From the NCBI GenBank assembly GCA_035379945.1, contig DAOSWG010000019.1, forward strand, positions 1 through 15,243: a stretch of DNA of 15,243 nt, in the 5' to 3' direction. A program made the position numbers and the translations under genes. Source of the DNA: JAAYZB01 sp035379945 (GTDB lineage: Bacteria; Bacillota_I; Bacilli_A; Izemoplasmatales; Hujiaoplasmataceae). This document shows positions 6,627 to 14,593 of this stretch, in pieces. Position 1 is the first letter of the stretch. Each line of letters begins with the position of its first letter. Below the pieces are notes generated by a model. It made no database searches, was not told the origin of the DNA, and worked only from the letters and a program-made list of their open reading frames with translations.

Positions 6627-8081
6627 ATGAAAAATATCTATTTTAAAAGATATCGCAGACAGGAACTGGTATCGCTTATCTTTGATTTCTTGGCCATAAT
6701 TGCTTATATCACGATTTTCCTGATGTTCTTCCGGATGATCAAGTTGCCTCTCGGCGAGGGCGGGAACGTCGATCTCGGAGCCTTGGCCTATCCTCAAGTT
6801 TACCAGTGGACATTTGGCGAAATCAAATCGGAAACGGTTAACACTGTATTGACTTTGATGGCCCTGTTCCTTGTGGTGGCCATACCAATGTTCGTTATCG
6901 GCGTCAAGAAACTGAAAAACGGACTTATCTATGATGTCGATCTTCCAATGACGTGGGCCAAATTCTTCCAGGCGCTGATTTCGTTGTTATTGGTCAATCC
7001 GATCAGTTTTGTAATCAAACTTATCAGCACTTTCACGTTGCTGAGAGTCGTTAAGGATTACGGATTTATCGGTTTTATCAAAAATATTCCTTCTCGCATC
7101 AAACAATTGTTTGAAAAAAAGCCAAAAGAAGAAAAAGAACCAGAAGAAGAGGATGAAGACACGATTCGCCTCAAGAAAAATATCAGCAGGCAGAATTTCC
7201 GCAAGTTGTCGAGAATGTTTTTCACCTATATGTTCCTTGTCCTGATCGCGCTTTTCATAATGATTCCGTTTTATTGGATGGTCATAGCTTCCCTTATGAC
7301 ATATTATGAAAGCTCCGTCAATCCAAATCCGTCACTGTTTCTCTTGTTTTCGGATACGCAATGGATAAATTATAAAACGGTTTTACAGGAATTGAATTTC
7401 GGATTATATATAAAGAACACAGTGATCGTGGCGCTCGTATCAACGGCCGGAACGATCATTACGACGATATTGGCAGCTTACGCTTTTGCCAAGATCCAGT
7501 TCAAAGGGCGCGAAACTTTGTTTTCCATTCTTATCATGACCATGATGGTTCCTGGTGAAATATTCATTATCACCAACTTTATTACCGTCAGCGGAAACGG
7601 GTTCGGATGGATTGCCATGGGAACGGGAAATAATCATTACTTCCTGGCAATGACGATTCCGTTCATGACTAGCATATCGTATATTTTCTTCTTGCGACAA
7701 AGTTTCAAACAAGTTCCTGACAGTCTATACCGGGCAGCCCGGGTCGATGGATGCAGCGATTTCAAGTATTTGACGAGAGTCATGATTCCGATTGCTAGCC
7801 CCATTATTTTCACAATTACCATTTTAAATATTCTGGGTGCATGGAACGCCTTCATATGGCCCCGGTTGATCACATCTACCGGCGGCACGGAAGGACAGCA
7901 ATACTGGCTGATCTCCGTAGCTTTGCGAGATGCCAGTTTCAACGTTCCGGGAGGCGACCGCATAATGTATAATCTTCAGATTGCGGCCAGCGCCCTGGTT
8001 ACGGTGCCTCTTATCATAATTTTCCTGGTTTTCCGTAAATACATCATGAATGGTATCGGCCGCAGCGGCACAAAAGGCTGA
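6627..8081 (+). CDS. Carbohydrate-type ABC transporter permease, MalG/UgpE-like, with extra N-terminal membrane domain
   Basis: This is the second channel subunit. AGGAGG at 6613-6618 overlaps the TAG of the previous gene and lies 8 bases before the ATG. Residues 195-484 are a normal MalG-type permease: helices at about 199-222, 263-290, 297-320, 338-357, 392-412 and 453-471, and an EAA loop at 368-391 ('LYRAARVDGCSDFKYL', then 'RVMIPIASP'). The odd part is residues 1-194, which family members of about 280 residues lack. It has three likely helices (14-36, 71-92, 112-140) and then a highly charged Lys/Glu linker (163-184) leading into the canonical domain. The reading frame is continuous and in the operon's own ribosome binding context, so this looks like a genuine extension or fusion. 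I do not recognise the extra domain. It ends in TGA. Confidence 0.9.
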   Translation: MKNIYFKRYRRQELVSLIFDFLAIIAYITIFLMFFRMIKLPLGEGGNVDLGALAYPQVYQWTFGEIKSETVNTVLTLMALFLVVAIPMFVIGVKKLKNGLIYDVDLPMTWAKFFQALISLLLVNPISFVIKLISTFTLLRVVKDYGFIGFIKNIPSRIKQLFEKKPKEEKEPEEEDEDTIRLKKNISRQNFRKLSRMFFTYMFLVLIALFIMIPFYWMVIASLMTYYESSVNPNPSLFLLFSDTQWINYKTVLQELNFGLYIKNTVIVALVSTAGTIITTILAAYAFAKIQFKGRETLFSILIMTMMVPGEIFIITNFITVSGNGFGWIAMGTGNNHYFLAMTIPFMTSISYIFFLRQSFKQVPDSLYRAARVDGCSDFKYLTRVMIPIASPIIFTITILNILGAWNAFIWPRLITSTGGTEGQQYWLISVALRDASFNVPGGDRIMYNLQIAASALVTVPLIIIFLVFRKYIMNGIGRSGTKG

Positions 8082-8142
8082 TATCGACAGGCATTGATAT
8101 TCTGGAATTTGTAAATCCAATAAGCAAAAGGAGGAAAATATA

Positions 8143-10026
8143 GTGAAAAAAATTCTTTCGTTGATCGTAGGTGCATTGTTGGTCATATCTTTGTCCGCTT
8201 GCGCCGAGATAAGAAACACGCCGCCGGAAATCGTCGGCGCGTCCACAAGTGTTACCATTTATGTCGGTGACAGTTATGATCCGTTGGCCGGAATTACCGC
8301 CACGGACGCCCAAGATGGCGACCTTACCAGCAGCATAACCGTGGAAGGGTACAATGCCGCATGGCTTACTGCCCAAGGAGTCAGAACCTATATATTGTCT
8401 GTCGAAGACAGTGAAGGGTCAATTACTCAAATAACGGTTACCCTGACAATCCTTCCGGTTGGAAGCGATAACGAAGCGCCGATTCTTCTAGGCGTATTCA
8501 ACACACAGACATATTATATCGGTTCAACAGCGTATGATCCGTTGCGCGGCGTCACAGCCACCGATGCCGAAGACGGAGATTTGACCGGTTCGATTACTTA
8601 CACGACCGATTACTCGACGACAAGAGCGGGAAAATACACCATCACCGTTGATGTCGAAGACTCCGAAGGAGCCGTGGCTTCCGAGACTATCATCCTGACA
8701 GTCAAAGCGGCCGTTAGCATTCCTACGCTTGCCGATCTGCAAGCGGCAGGTCCGATCAGTATTTCATTGTGGCATTCAAACGGAGAAACCATCGAGACCG
8801 CTTTGAAGGCTTATGCCGATGATTTTGAGGTTTATATGAACACCACATATGGACTCACTGTTGACGTCACCATCAACAAGGCGGCCAGCAACTATGACGA
8901 CCTCAGACAGACAATCGTCAGCTTGATCAATGCTTCCGGAGAACTTCCCAATATCGTCCAAAACTATCCGGACCATGTTATGGAATATATCAGCAACCGC
9001 GCGCTCATCAGCCTCACGCCTTATATTGATGACTCGACTTGGGGATATGGCGACGGCGACGACGCATTCGAAGATATTCTGGAAATATATCGTCGCGAGA
9101 ACTGCCAATATACCACGGACGGCGAATATTACTCGATTCCTTTCAACAAATCCACAGAAGTCGTCATTTACAACAAGACCTTGTTTGATGACATGATCGC
9201 CGACGGCGTCATCGACAGCTTCCCGACAACATGGCAAGACCTGTTCGCGCTTTCGGATGAAATAATCGCAAGATCCGGCGATATGATCGATCAGATCGCC
9301 GCGATATTAAACAAATCGCCCAATACCTCGATGCACAAGACCGCGTCTGAAATCGCGGATATGAAAGCCAATTTTGTTCCGTTCTCATATGATTCTTCAG
9401 CNNNNNNNNNNNNNNNNNNNNNNNNNNNNNNNNNNNNNNNNNNNNNNNNNNNNNNNNNNNNNNNNNNNNNNNNNNNNNNNNNNNNNNNNNNNNNNNNNNN
9501 NATTGAAGAACAGACATTCGAAGTCGGCATCACTTCAATGCTTTACAACGAAGATCATCCCGAATACGCAACCGCTATTCAGCAGGGAACAAATATGTCG
9601 ATCACGAATGAAGGAACCGCCGAACAACAACTCGTATCCTGGTTGTTCCTCAAATATTTGACCAGCGCCGAAGTCCAGTTGAATTTCGCTCTTGAAACAG
9701 GATATTCGCCGGTCAGAAGTTCCGTTTACACAGAAGAAGAGTATATCCAATTCACTAACGGATACGTATTGAATGCCAGCAACCAGTATGTGGCCGCCAC
9801 CGGTTCTGATCTTGTCAAAGCCCTGGCTTCAAAAGCCGCAGCCGCTCAATCAAGCATTCTCTTCTATGATCAGGCATTCGTCGGATCATCGACCGCAAGA
9901 TCCGCGGTAGAAGCCGCATTCGAAAGGGTTGTTCTGTCAACCGAAACAACGAAGACGGAACTCCAGATCATTCAGGAAGCCTTGGCCGCCGCCGAAGCGG
10001 AAGCCAACCGCGTTCTTGGCAATTAG
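8143..10026 (+). CDS. ABC transporter solute-binding lipoprotein with two N-terminal Ig-like domains (interrupted by assembly gap)
   Basis: This is the extracytoplasmic substrate receptor of the importer. The GTG start at 8143 follows AGGAGG (8129-8134) by 8 bases. Residues 1-20 are a lipoprotein signal with lipobox L-S-A-Cys20. Two similar Ig-like domains of the DUF5011 type follow (about 27-105 and 111-188), each with 'YDPL-G-TATDA-DGDLT' and a final 'V-DSEG' strand. They probably act as a stalk. From residue 200 the family 1 solute-binding fold begins ('ISISLWHSNGETIETALKAY'), with 'YSIPFNKSTEVVIYNKTLFD' at about 330-349, a hallmark of sugar and glycerol-3-phosphate receptors. The gap at 9402-9501 removes part of the second lobe. 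After it, 'WLFLKYLTSAEVQLNFALET' and 'GYSPVR' belong to the same family, and an Ala/Glu-rich helix ends the protein. Both sides share a frame only if the true gap is a multiple of three off 100. Confidence 0.9.
   Translation: MKKILSLIVGALLVISLSACAEIRNTPPEIVGASTSVTIYVGDSYDPLAGITATDAQDGDLTSSITVEGYNAAWLTAQGVRTYILSVEDSEGSITQITVTLTILPVGSDNEAPILLGVFNTQTYYIGSTAYDPLRGVTATDAEDGDLTGSITYTTDYSTTRAGKYTITVDVEDSEGAVASETIILTVKAAVSIPTLADLQAAGPISISLWHSNGETIETALKAYADDFEVYMNTTYGLTVDVTINKAASNYDDLRQTIVSLINASGELPNIVQNYPDHVMEYISNRALISLTPYIDDSTWGYGDGDDAFEDILEIYRRENCQYTTDGEYYSIPFNKSTEVVIYNKTLFDDMIADGVIDSFPTTWQDLFALSDEIIARSGDMIDQIAAILNKSPNTSMHKTASEIADMKANFVPFSYDSSXXXXXXXXXXXXXXXXXXXXXXXXXXXXXXXXXXIEEQTFEVGITSMLYNEDHPEYATAIQQGTNMSITNEGTAEQQLVSWLFLKYLTSAEVQLNFALETGYSPVRSSVYTEEEYIQFTNGYVLNASNQYVAATGSDLVKALASKAAAAQSSILFYDQAFVGSSTARSAVEAAFERVVLSTETTKTELQIIQEALAAAEAEANRVLGN
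9402..9501. other. Assembly gap (100 N) inside the solute-binding protein gene
   Basis: Exactly 100 undetermined bases. The flanking codons belong to one gene, but the family normally has more residues between the 'FVPFSYDSS' and 'FEVGI' segments than the 33 this gap allows, so the number is probably a placeholder. Confidence 0.97.
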
Positions 10027-10068
10027 TTCATAATCAAGCAAAGCAACAAGAATATAAAGATTAAGATA

Positions 10069-10098
10069 TTGTTGTTTCAGATATCATATAGATATTAA
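10069..10098 (+). promoter_or_regulatory. Weak candidate promoter before the large lipoprotein gene
   Basis: TTGTTG (10069-10074) and TATTAA (10093-10098) with an 18-base spacer lie in an AT-rich 94-base intergenic stretch. No terminator is visible after the solute-binding protein gene, so the large lipoprotein could also be read from the ABC operon promoter. Confidence 0.3.
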
Positions 10099-10120
10099 AA
10101 ATATATATAGGAGGATAGAA

Positions 10121-13100
10121 ATGAGAAAAACAACAAAGTTTCTGGCATTTGCTCTGATCGCTGTGTTCGGCCTGTTCTTGGTCGGATGCAAACAGGATCC
10201 GGCCGAAGTTCTTGATGCGGCCAAAACGAATCTTGTGATCACCTATGCCACCGGCGACTCCGCTACATCGGTCACCGGCAATGTGACATTACCGACAACA
10301 GACGGCGATGTCGTGATAACATGGAGTTCTTCTGATACGACCGTCATCGCCAACGATGGCACAGTAACAAGAGGAACCGAAGACGCAAGCATCATTTTGA
10401 CGGCCACATTGACATACGAGGAAACCACTGTAACGAAAGCGTTCAGCTTGACGGTTATAGGCGATACCTCGATCCAAGATGCCCTTGACGCCGCCGAAGA
10501 CGCACTGATCGCTTATTATGCCGAGACAATCGGCAGCGACACTTATGTCGTGTCCGGCAACTTGACGCTGGTAGCGACAATCGGCAACGATGGCGCCACC
10601 GTTACATGGGCTTCGTCCGATACGGATTATGTTGCTCTTGACGGAACCGTCACGATGCCTTCATTTACCGCCGGCGATCAGAACGTAACTTTGACTGCCA
10701 CAATTTCCTACGGCGGACTCACCACCCAGGTTACGCTTTATGCTTACCTTGAGAAATTGGCTTTGTCCAACGCCGAAAGAGCCGAACAGGCTTTGACGAG
10801 AGCCGTTGCTTTCCCGGCCAATGACGGAATCTACGAAGACGTTGATTTTGTAGCAACCGCTTTGGATGACGATGGCAACTCTTATGCCGTCACATGGACG
10901 ACATCTAACCTTGCTCTTATCGCCGCTGATGGTACGGTAACCCAACCTATGGATGCCGACACCAACGTCGTAGTGACCGCTTCGATTACAATCGAAGGTG
11001 TCGTTTACACAAAGACATATACCTTTATCGTTTTGAAATACGATCTTGGTACGGATGTCACGACAATCGCAGCTGCCATTGCCCTTGGCGTTGATGAAAG
11101 AGCCAATTACGTTGGAATGACAGTCGTCGCAATTTATGACTGGGGCGCATTCTTCATTTCCGACGGCACCGATGTCATGTATGTATATTCCGGAAGTTAT
11201 GATGTTGAACTCGGCGGAGTATATGACATCTCCGGTGTTCTGGATATTTATAGTGCCCAGTATGAGATTACCGGTTATGAACCAATCATTATAACCGAAT
11301 CCACAGCTACGGCTGTCGGAATGCCAGCCGGAACAGTTGCTACTGTTTCCGAAGTTCTCGAGGACAACCCGACGGTACCGACAGGAACAAATCCATATCA
11401 TTATACTGTTTATACAGTGACCGGAAAGGTTTATTATGATACGTCGGTTAGCGATGATTATTCAGTCTTTTTGGTACCGACCGATTATGACTTCAATACC
11501 GATCTGGTAACCGTTAACTCGGATGATTCGTATACATTAGCGGATGACGGGATAATGCTGTATCATTCCGCCAACGACGAGGATCTGAAACCATTACACG
11601 GACAAACAGTAACCGTTGACATCCTTATGGTCGGCTATAGAAGCGACTTTAAGGTCTATTATGGTTCTTTCTTCGGAACAACAAGCGACATCACTGTAGT
11701 GTTTGAGAGCGATCAAGCCGCTGCAGACGCTGTGGCAACCGCAATCAAAAACACAATTCCGACATTCGTGTTGGAAGATACAGATCTTGAATTACTGGCA
11801 TCGCTTTACGGTGTTGACCTAACTTATGCATCAGAAGATCCCACCATCATCTCGGTGGCAGGTTTGATTGATGTCGACGCCGTTACAATCCAAACACCGG
11901 TTGACTTCACAATCACAGCCACCAAGGGCGAAGCTACAGCGGAAGTCACGGTCACGATCTTTGTTGGCGATCTGCCATTCTCTGACATTGCCGACATTCA
12001 TGACGACCTAGTAATCGCTGAGGGAGATCTTGTCAAAGTCCAAGGTATTATCACAGCAATGACCAAGTACAATAACTTCTGGATCCAGGATGCGACCGGT
12101 GGAGTTGATATTTATGTTAGCTCCGATTACGAAGATTTGTTTGCTAGCCTCGTTGGACAAGAAGTAATACTGTACGGTGAAAAAGACGTTTATAAAGGCC
12201 TTTACGAAATTGTCAATATCGTCAGCGTCGAAGTAGTCGACGAAGAACCCACAGCAATTACGCCGGTTTCATTGACCGGAATCGACATCATTGCAGAAAA
12301 TGTTGCCGATTATCAGGGACAACTCGTTAGCTTTGAAGGCTGCATATTGAAATCCACCGTTTCCTTTACTACCAATTCATTCAACTTCTATCTCCTCGAT
12401 GTTGCAACAGGAACTACTATTACCGGTAGAGTTGAAAGTTCGATTGACGAAGACGAATTCACTGCTATCGTTGCATTCTTGACAGGCCTAGACGCCGGAG
12501 ACCCGGTTGATGTTGTTGGAGCGATACTGAGCTGGTATAACACACCGCAAATCGCCATTGCATTGTCCAGCAACCTCGTTGCCGGAACAGCTATTTCCGA
12601 CCAGGCCATGGCTGATTACGAAGCCAGTGTCTTGACGATGCCAGCCGCTACAGCGACGACCGATTTCACATTGACGGTCGCTGGAAAATACGGCGCAACA
12701 GTTGCCTGGACATCTGACAACGCCGCTATCGTAATTGACGGCGCCAGTGCAACAGTTACAAGACCGGCATCCGGTCAACCCGATGCGGTCGTAACTTTGT
12801 CGTATACCGTGACTTACGGAGATACAAACGCCACTGCGACAGGAACTACAACTGTTACAGTTACTGCAGAAGCAACTGTCGCTACTGTCGCTTCAGATTT
12901 GTTCTTCTCTGAGTACATTGAAGGATCATCAAACAGCAAAGCGCTTGAGATTTACAATGGTACTGGTGTGACCGTTGACCTTAGCATATATACAGTTTGT
13001 TTGTATTCTAATGGGTCTGCTACCGCGACAAATACTCTGAATCTTACTGGAACATTAGCTCCGGGAGAAGTTTATGTTATTGCCAATTCAAGTTCAGCTC

Positions 13101-13378
13101 AAGCTATTCTAGATGTTTCAGACACAACCTCAACTGTGACATATTTCAACGGAGATGACGCTATTGCCTTGTTGAAGAACGATGTAGTTATCGATGTTAT
13201 CGGTGTTATTGGTTCCGATCCTGGCACCAATTGGCCGGTTGGTGATGGAAGTACATTGGATCATACTTTGGTAAGATCTGCTGCCGTTTCTGATCCAAAC
13301 ACAACATTTACAGCTTCTGAATGGGTTGTATATGATATTGATACATTTACATACCTCGGCTCACACACAATGGATTAG
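10121..13378 (+). CDS. Large multidomain surface lipoprotein: Ig-like, OB-like and lamin-tail modules
   Basis: AGGAGG (10109-10114) lies 6 bases before the ATG. Residues 1-23 are a lipoprotein signal (lipobox L-V-G-Cys23), so the 1085-residue protein is anchored outside the membrane. Reading the repeats by eye gives three Ig-like domains of the atrophied bacterial Ig type (about 28-114, 117-210, 214-306; each with 'VTWSSSD---I--DGTVT' and a Thr-rich final strand), two OB-like domains (312-392, 405-528), one Ig-like (531-614), two more OB-like (618-706, clearest with 'VKVQGIITA' and 'NFWIQDATGGVDIYV'; 712-822), one Ig-like (824-917), and a C-terminal lamin-tail domain (925-1085, 'FFSEYIEGSSNSKALEIYN'). 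No catalytic domain is evident. In related bacteria, OB and lamin-tail modules occur on secreted nucleases and other surface enzymes, so polymer binding or adhesion is a reasonable guess only. The lamin-tail part has lower GC than the rest. A terminator follows. Confidence 0.88.
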   Translation: MRKTTKFLAFALIAVFGLFLVGCKQDPAEVLDAAKTNLVITYATGDSATSVTGNVTLPTTDGDVVITWSSSDTTVIANDGTVTRGTEDASIILTATLTYEETTVTKAFSLTVIGDTSIQDALDAAEDALIAYYAETIGSDTYVVSGNLTLVATIGNDGATVTWASSDTDYVALDGTVTMPSFTAGDQNVTLTATISYGGLTTQVTLYAYLEKLALSNAERAEQALTRAVAFPANDGIYEDVDFVATALDDDGNSYAVTWTTSNLALIAADGTVTQPMDADTNVVVTASITIEGVVYTKTYTFIVLKYDLGTDVTTIAAAIALGVDERANYVGMTVVAIYDWGAFFISDGTDVMYVYSGSYDVELGGVYDISGVLDIYSAQYEITGYEPIIITESTATAVGMPAGTVATVSEVLEDNPTVPTGTNPYHYTVYTVTGKVYYDTSVSDDYSVFLVPTDYDFNTDLVTVNSDDSYTLADDGIMLYHSANDEDLKPLHGQTVTVDILMVGYRSDFKVYYGSFFGTTSDITVVFESDQAAADAVATAIKNTIPTFVLEDTDLELLASLYGVDLTYASEDPTIISVAGLIDVDAVTIQTPVDFTITATKGEATAEVTVTIFVGDLPFSDIADIHDDLVIAEGDLVKVQGIITAMTKYNNFWIQDATGGVDIYVSSDYEDLFASLVGQEVILYGEKDVYKGLYEIVNIVSVEVVDEEPTAITPVSLTGIDIIAENVADYQGQLVSFEGCILKSTVSFTTNSFNFYLLDVATGTTITGRVESSIDEDEFTAIVAFLTGLDAGDPVDVVGAILSWYNTPQIAIALSSNLVAGTAISDQAMADYEASVLTMPAATATTDFTLTVAGKYGATVAWTSDNAAIVIDGASATVTRPASGQPDAVVTLSYTVTYGDTNATATGTTTVTVTAEATVATVASDLFFSEYIEGSSNSKALEIYNGTGVTVDLSIYTVCLYSNGSATATNTLNLTGTLAPGEVYVIANSSSAQAILDVSDTTSTVTYFNGDDAIALLKNDVVIDVIGVIGSDPGTNWPVGDGSTLDHTLVRSAAVSDPNTTFTASEWVVYDIDTFTYLGSHTMD

Positions 13379-13406
13379 TAACACAAAAAGTAAAACAAAA
13401 TAATTT

Positions 13407-13441
13407 AAAAAGGGTTTCTCGTGTAAGAGAAGCCCTTTTTT
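13407..13441. terminator. Bidirectional intrinsic terminator between convergent genes
   Basis: AAAAAGGGTTTCTC (13407-13420) pairs with GAGAAGCCCTTTTT (13427-13440), with one G-T pair and a GTGTAA loop. Flanking A and T runs on both sides let it work for the lipoprotein gene on the plus strand and for guaB on the minus strand, whose stop is 40 bases away. Confidence 0.9.
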
Positions 13442-13480
13442 ATCTTAAAATTATCTAGAATAAGAAATATAAAACAAAGC

Positions 13481-14578
13481 TTAATAATTTGGAGATTGTT
13501 TTGTTTGCTCCACATCGTGAGGATGCGATTCTTTCAGACCGGCACCCGATATTTTGACAAACTTGCCTTTCTCTTTCAGTTCCGCAATTGTTTTTGTGCC
13601 GCAATATCCCATTCCGGATCTTAGGCCGCCAATCAATTGATACACAACATCATCGATTTCCCCGCGATAGGGAACCCTTGCTTCAATACCTTCCGGTACG
13701 AGTTTTTTGATTTCTGATTTGGAATCCTGGAAGTATCTTTCTCCGGATCCGCGATGCATGGCCGATAACGATCCCATGCCCTGATAACTTTTGAAATGCT
13801 TGCCGTTGTCGTAGATGTCTTCTCCCGGAGCTTCTTTGGCGCCGGCAAACAAACTGCCTATCATGACAACGTCCGCTCCGGCAGCGATCGCTTTGGTTAT
13901 GTCTCCGCTTGATTTTATGCCGCCGTCGGCGATGATCGGTATGTTCTTTGTTTTGCAAATATCGTAGACATCGGCAATTGCGGTTAATTGTGGAACACCT
14001 ACGCCCGCAACCACTCTGGTCGTGCAAATGGCTCCCGGTCCGACGCCGACTTTTATTGCGTCGGCTCCGGCCTCTATCAGATCGGCTGCGCCTTCTTTTG
14101 TGACGACGTTTCCACCGACCATCGGAAGATGCGGATATTTCGCCTTGATCGTTCTTATCATATTGAGAACGCCGATTGAATGTCCATGCGCGGAATCGAC
14201 CGCGATGATGTCGACACCGGCGCCAACAAGCGCGTCAACGCGCTCCATTGTGTCCTTGCCCACGCCGACAGCGGCGCCGGCAAGCAAGTTGCCTCTATTC
14301 GCTTTTTTGACCTTTTTCACTTCATCCGTTTGTTTTGCGATAGTCATATTCTTATGGATAAAACCAAGACCGCCAGCCTCGGCCAAAGCGATTGCCAATC
14401 CGGATTCCGTAACAGTATCCATTGCAGCGCTGACCAAAGGAATTCCAAGCTTTATCCCTTTTGCCAGAACGGTGGAAGTATCCGCTTCTTTTGGCAAAAC
14501 GGATGATTTGCCAGGTATCAGTAACACGTCGTCGAAAGTCAAACCTTCCATGATGATCTTATCTATCAATCCGCTCAT
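13481..14578 (-). CDS. guaB: IMP dehydrogenase, CBS-less form
   Basis: The enzyme oxidises IMP to XMP with NAD+, the committed step to guanine nucleotides, in the cytoplasm. The ATG at 14578 follows an AAGGGGG site (14592-14586) by 7 bases. The protein has 365 residues instead of about 488. The catalytic barrel is complete: 'LTFDDVLLIPGKSSVLP' near the start, 'DSAHGHS' with Asp128, 'VGVGPGAICTTR' with the catalytic Cys185, 'IADGGI' with the phosphate-binding region, 'YQGMGSLSAM' (265-274), the flap Arg281-Tyr282 in 'GERYFQ', and 'EGIEARVPYRG'. The two CBS domains normally found after 'EVKKVK' are missing: residues 92-97 join directly to 'LLAGAAVGVG'. CBS-less IMPDHs are known in other organisms (for example Borrelia and Cryptosporidium), so the enzyme should be active but lack CBS-mediated allosteric control. 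The gene lies 15 bases after guaA. Confidence 0.95.
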   Translation of the reverse strand: MSGLIDKIIMEGLTFDDVLLIPGKSSVLPKEADTSTVLAKGIKLGIPLVSAAMDTVTESGLAIALAEAGGLGFIHKNMTIAKQTDEVKKVKKANRGNLLAGAAVGVGKDTMERVDALVGAGVDIIAVDSAHGHSIGVLNMIRTIKAKYPHLPMVGGNVVTKEGAADLIEAGADAIKVGVGPGAICTTRVVAGVGVPQLTAIADVYDICKTKNIPIIADGGIKSSGDITKAIAAGADVVMIGSLFAGAKEAPGEDIYDNGKHFKSYQGMGSLSAMHRGSGERYFQDSKSEIKKLVPEGIEARVPYRGEIDDVVYQLIGGLRSGMGYCGTKTIAELKEKGKFVKISGAGLKESHPHDVEQTKQSPNY

Positions 14579-14593
14579 TCTGTTTCCCCCTTA

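Noticed and set aside
10041..10077. AT-rich inverted repeat (CAACAA...TTGTTG) after the solute-binding protein gene
   Set aside because: The stem needs a three-base bulge, has few G-C pairs and no T-run, so it is not a convincing terminator.
10661..11401. 246-codon minus-strand frame inside the large lipoprotein gene
   Set aside because: Shadow of a Thr/Asp/Val-rich repeat gene; Cys/Arg/Ser-rich translation without domains or ribosome binding site.
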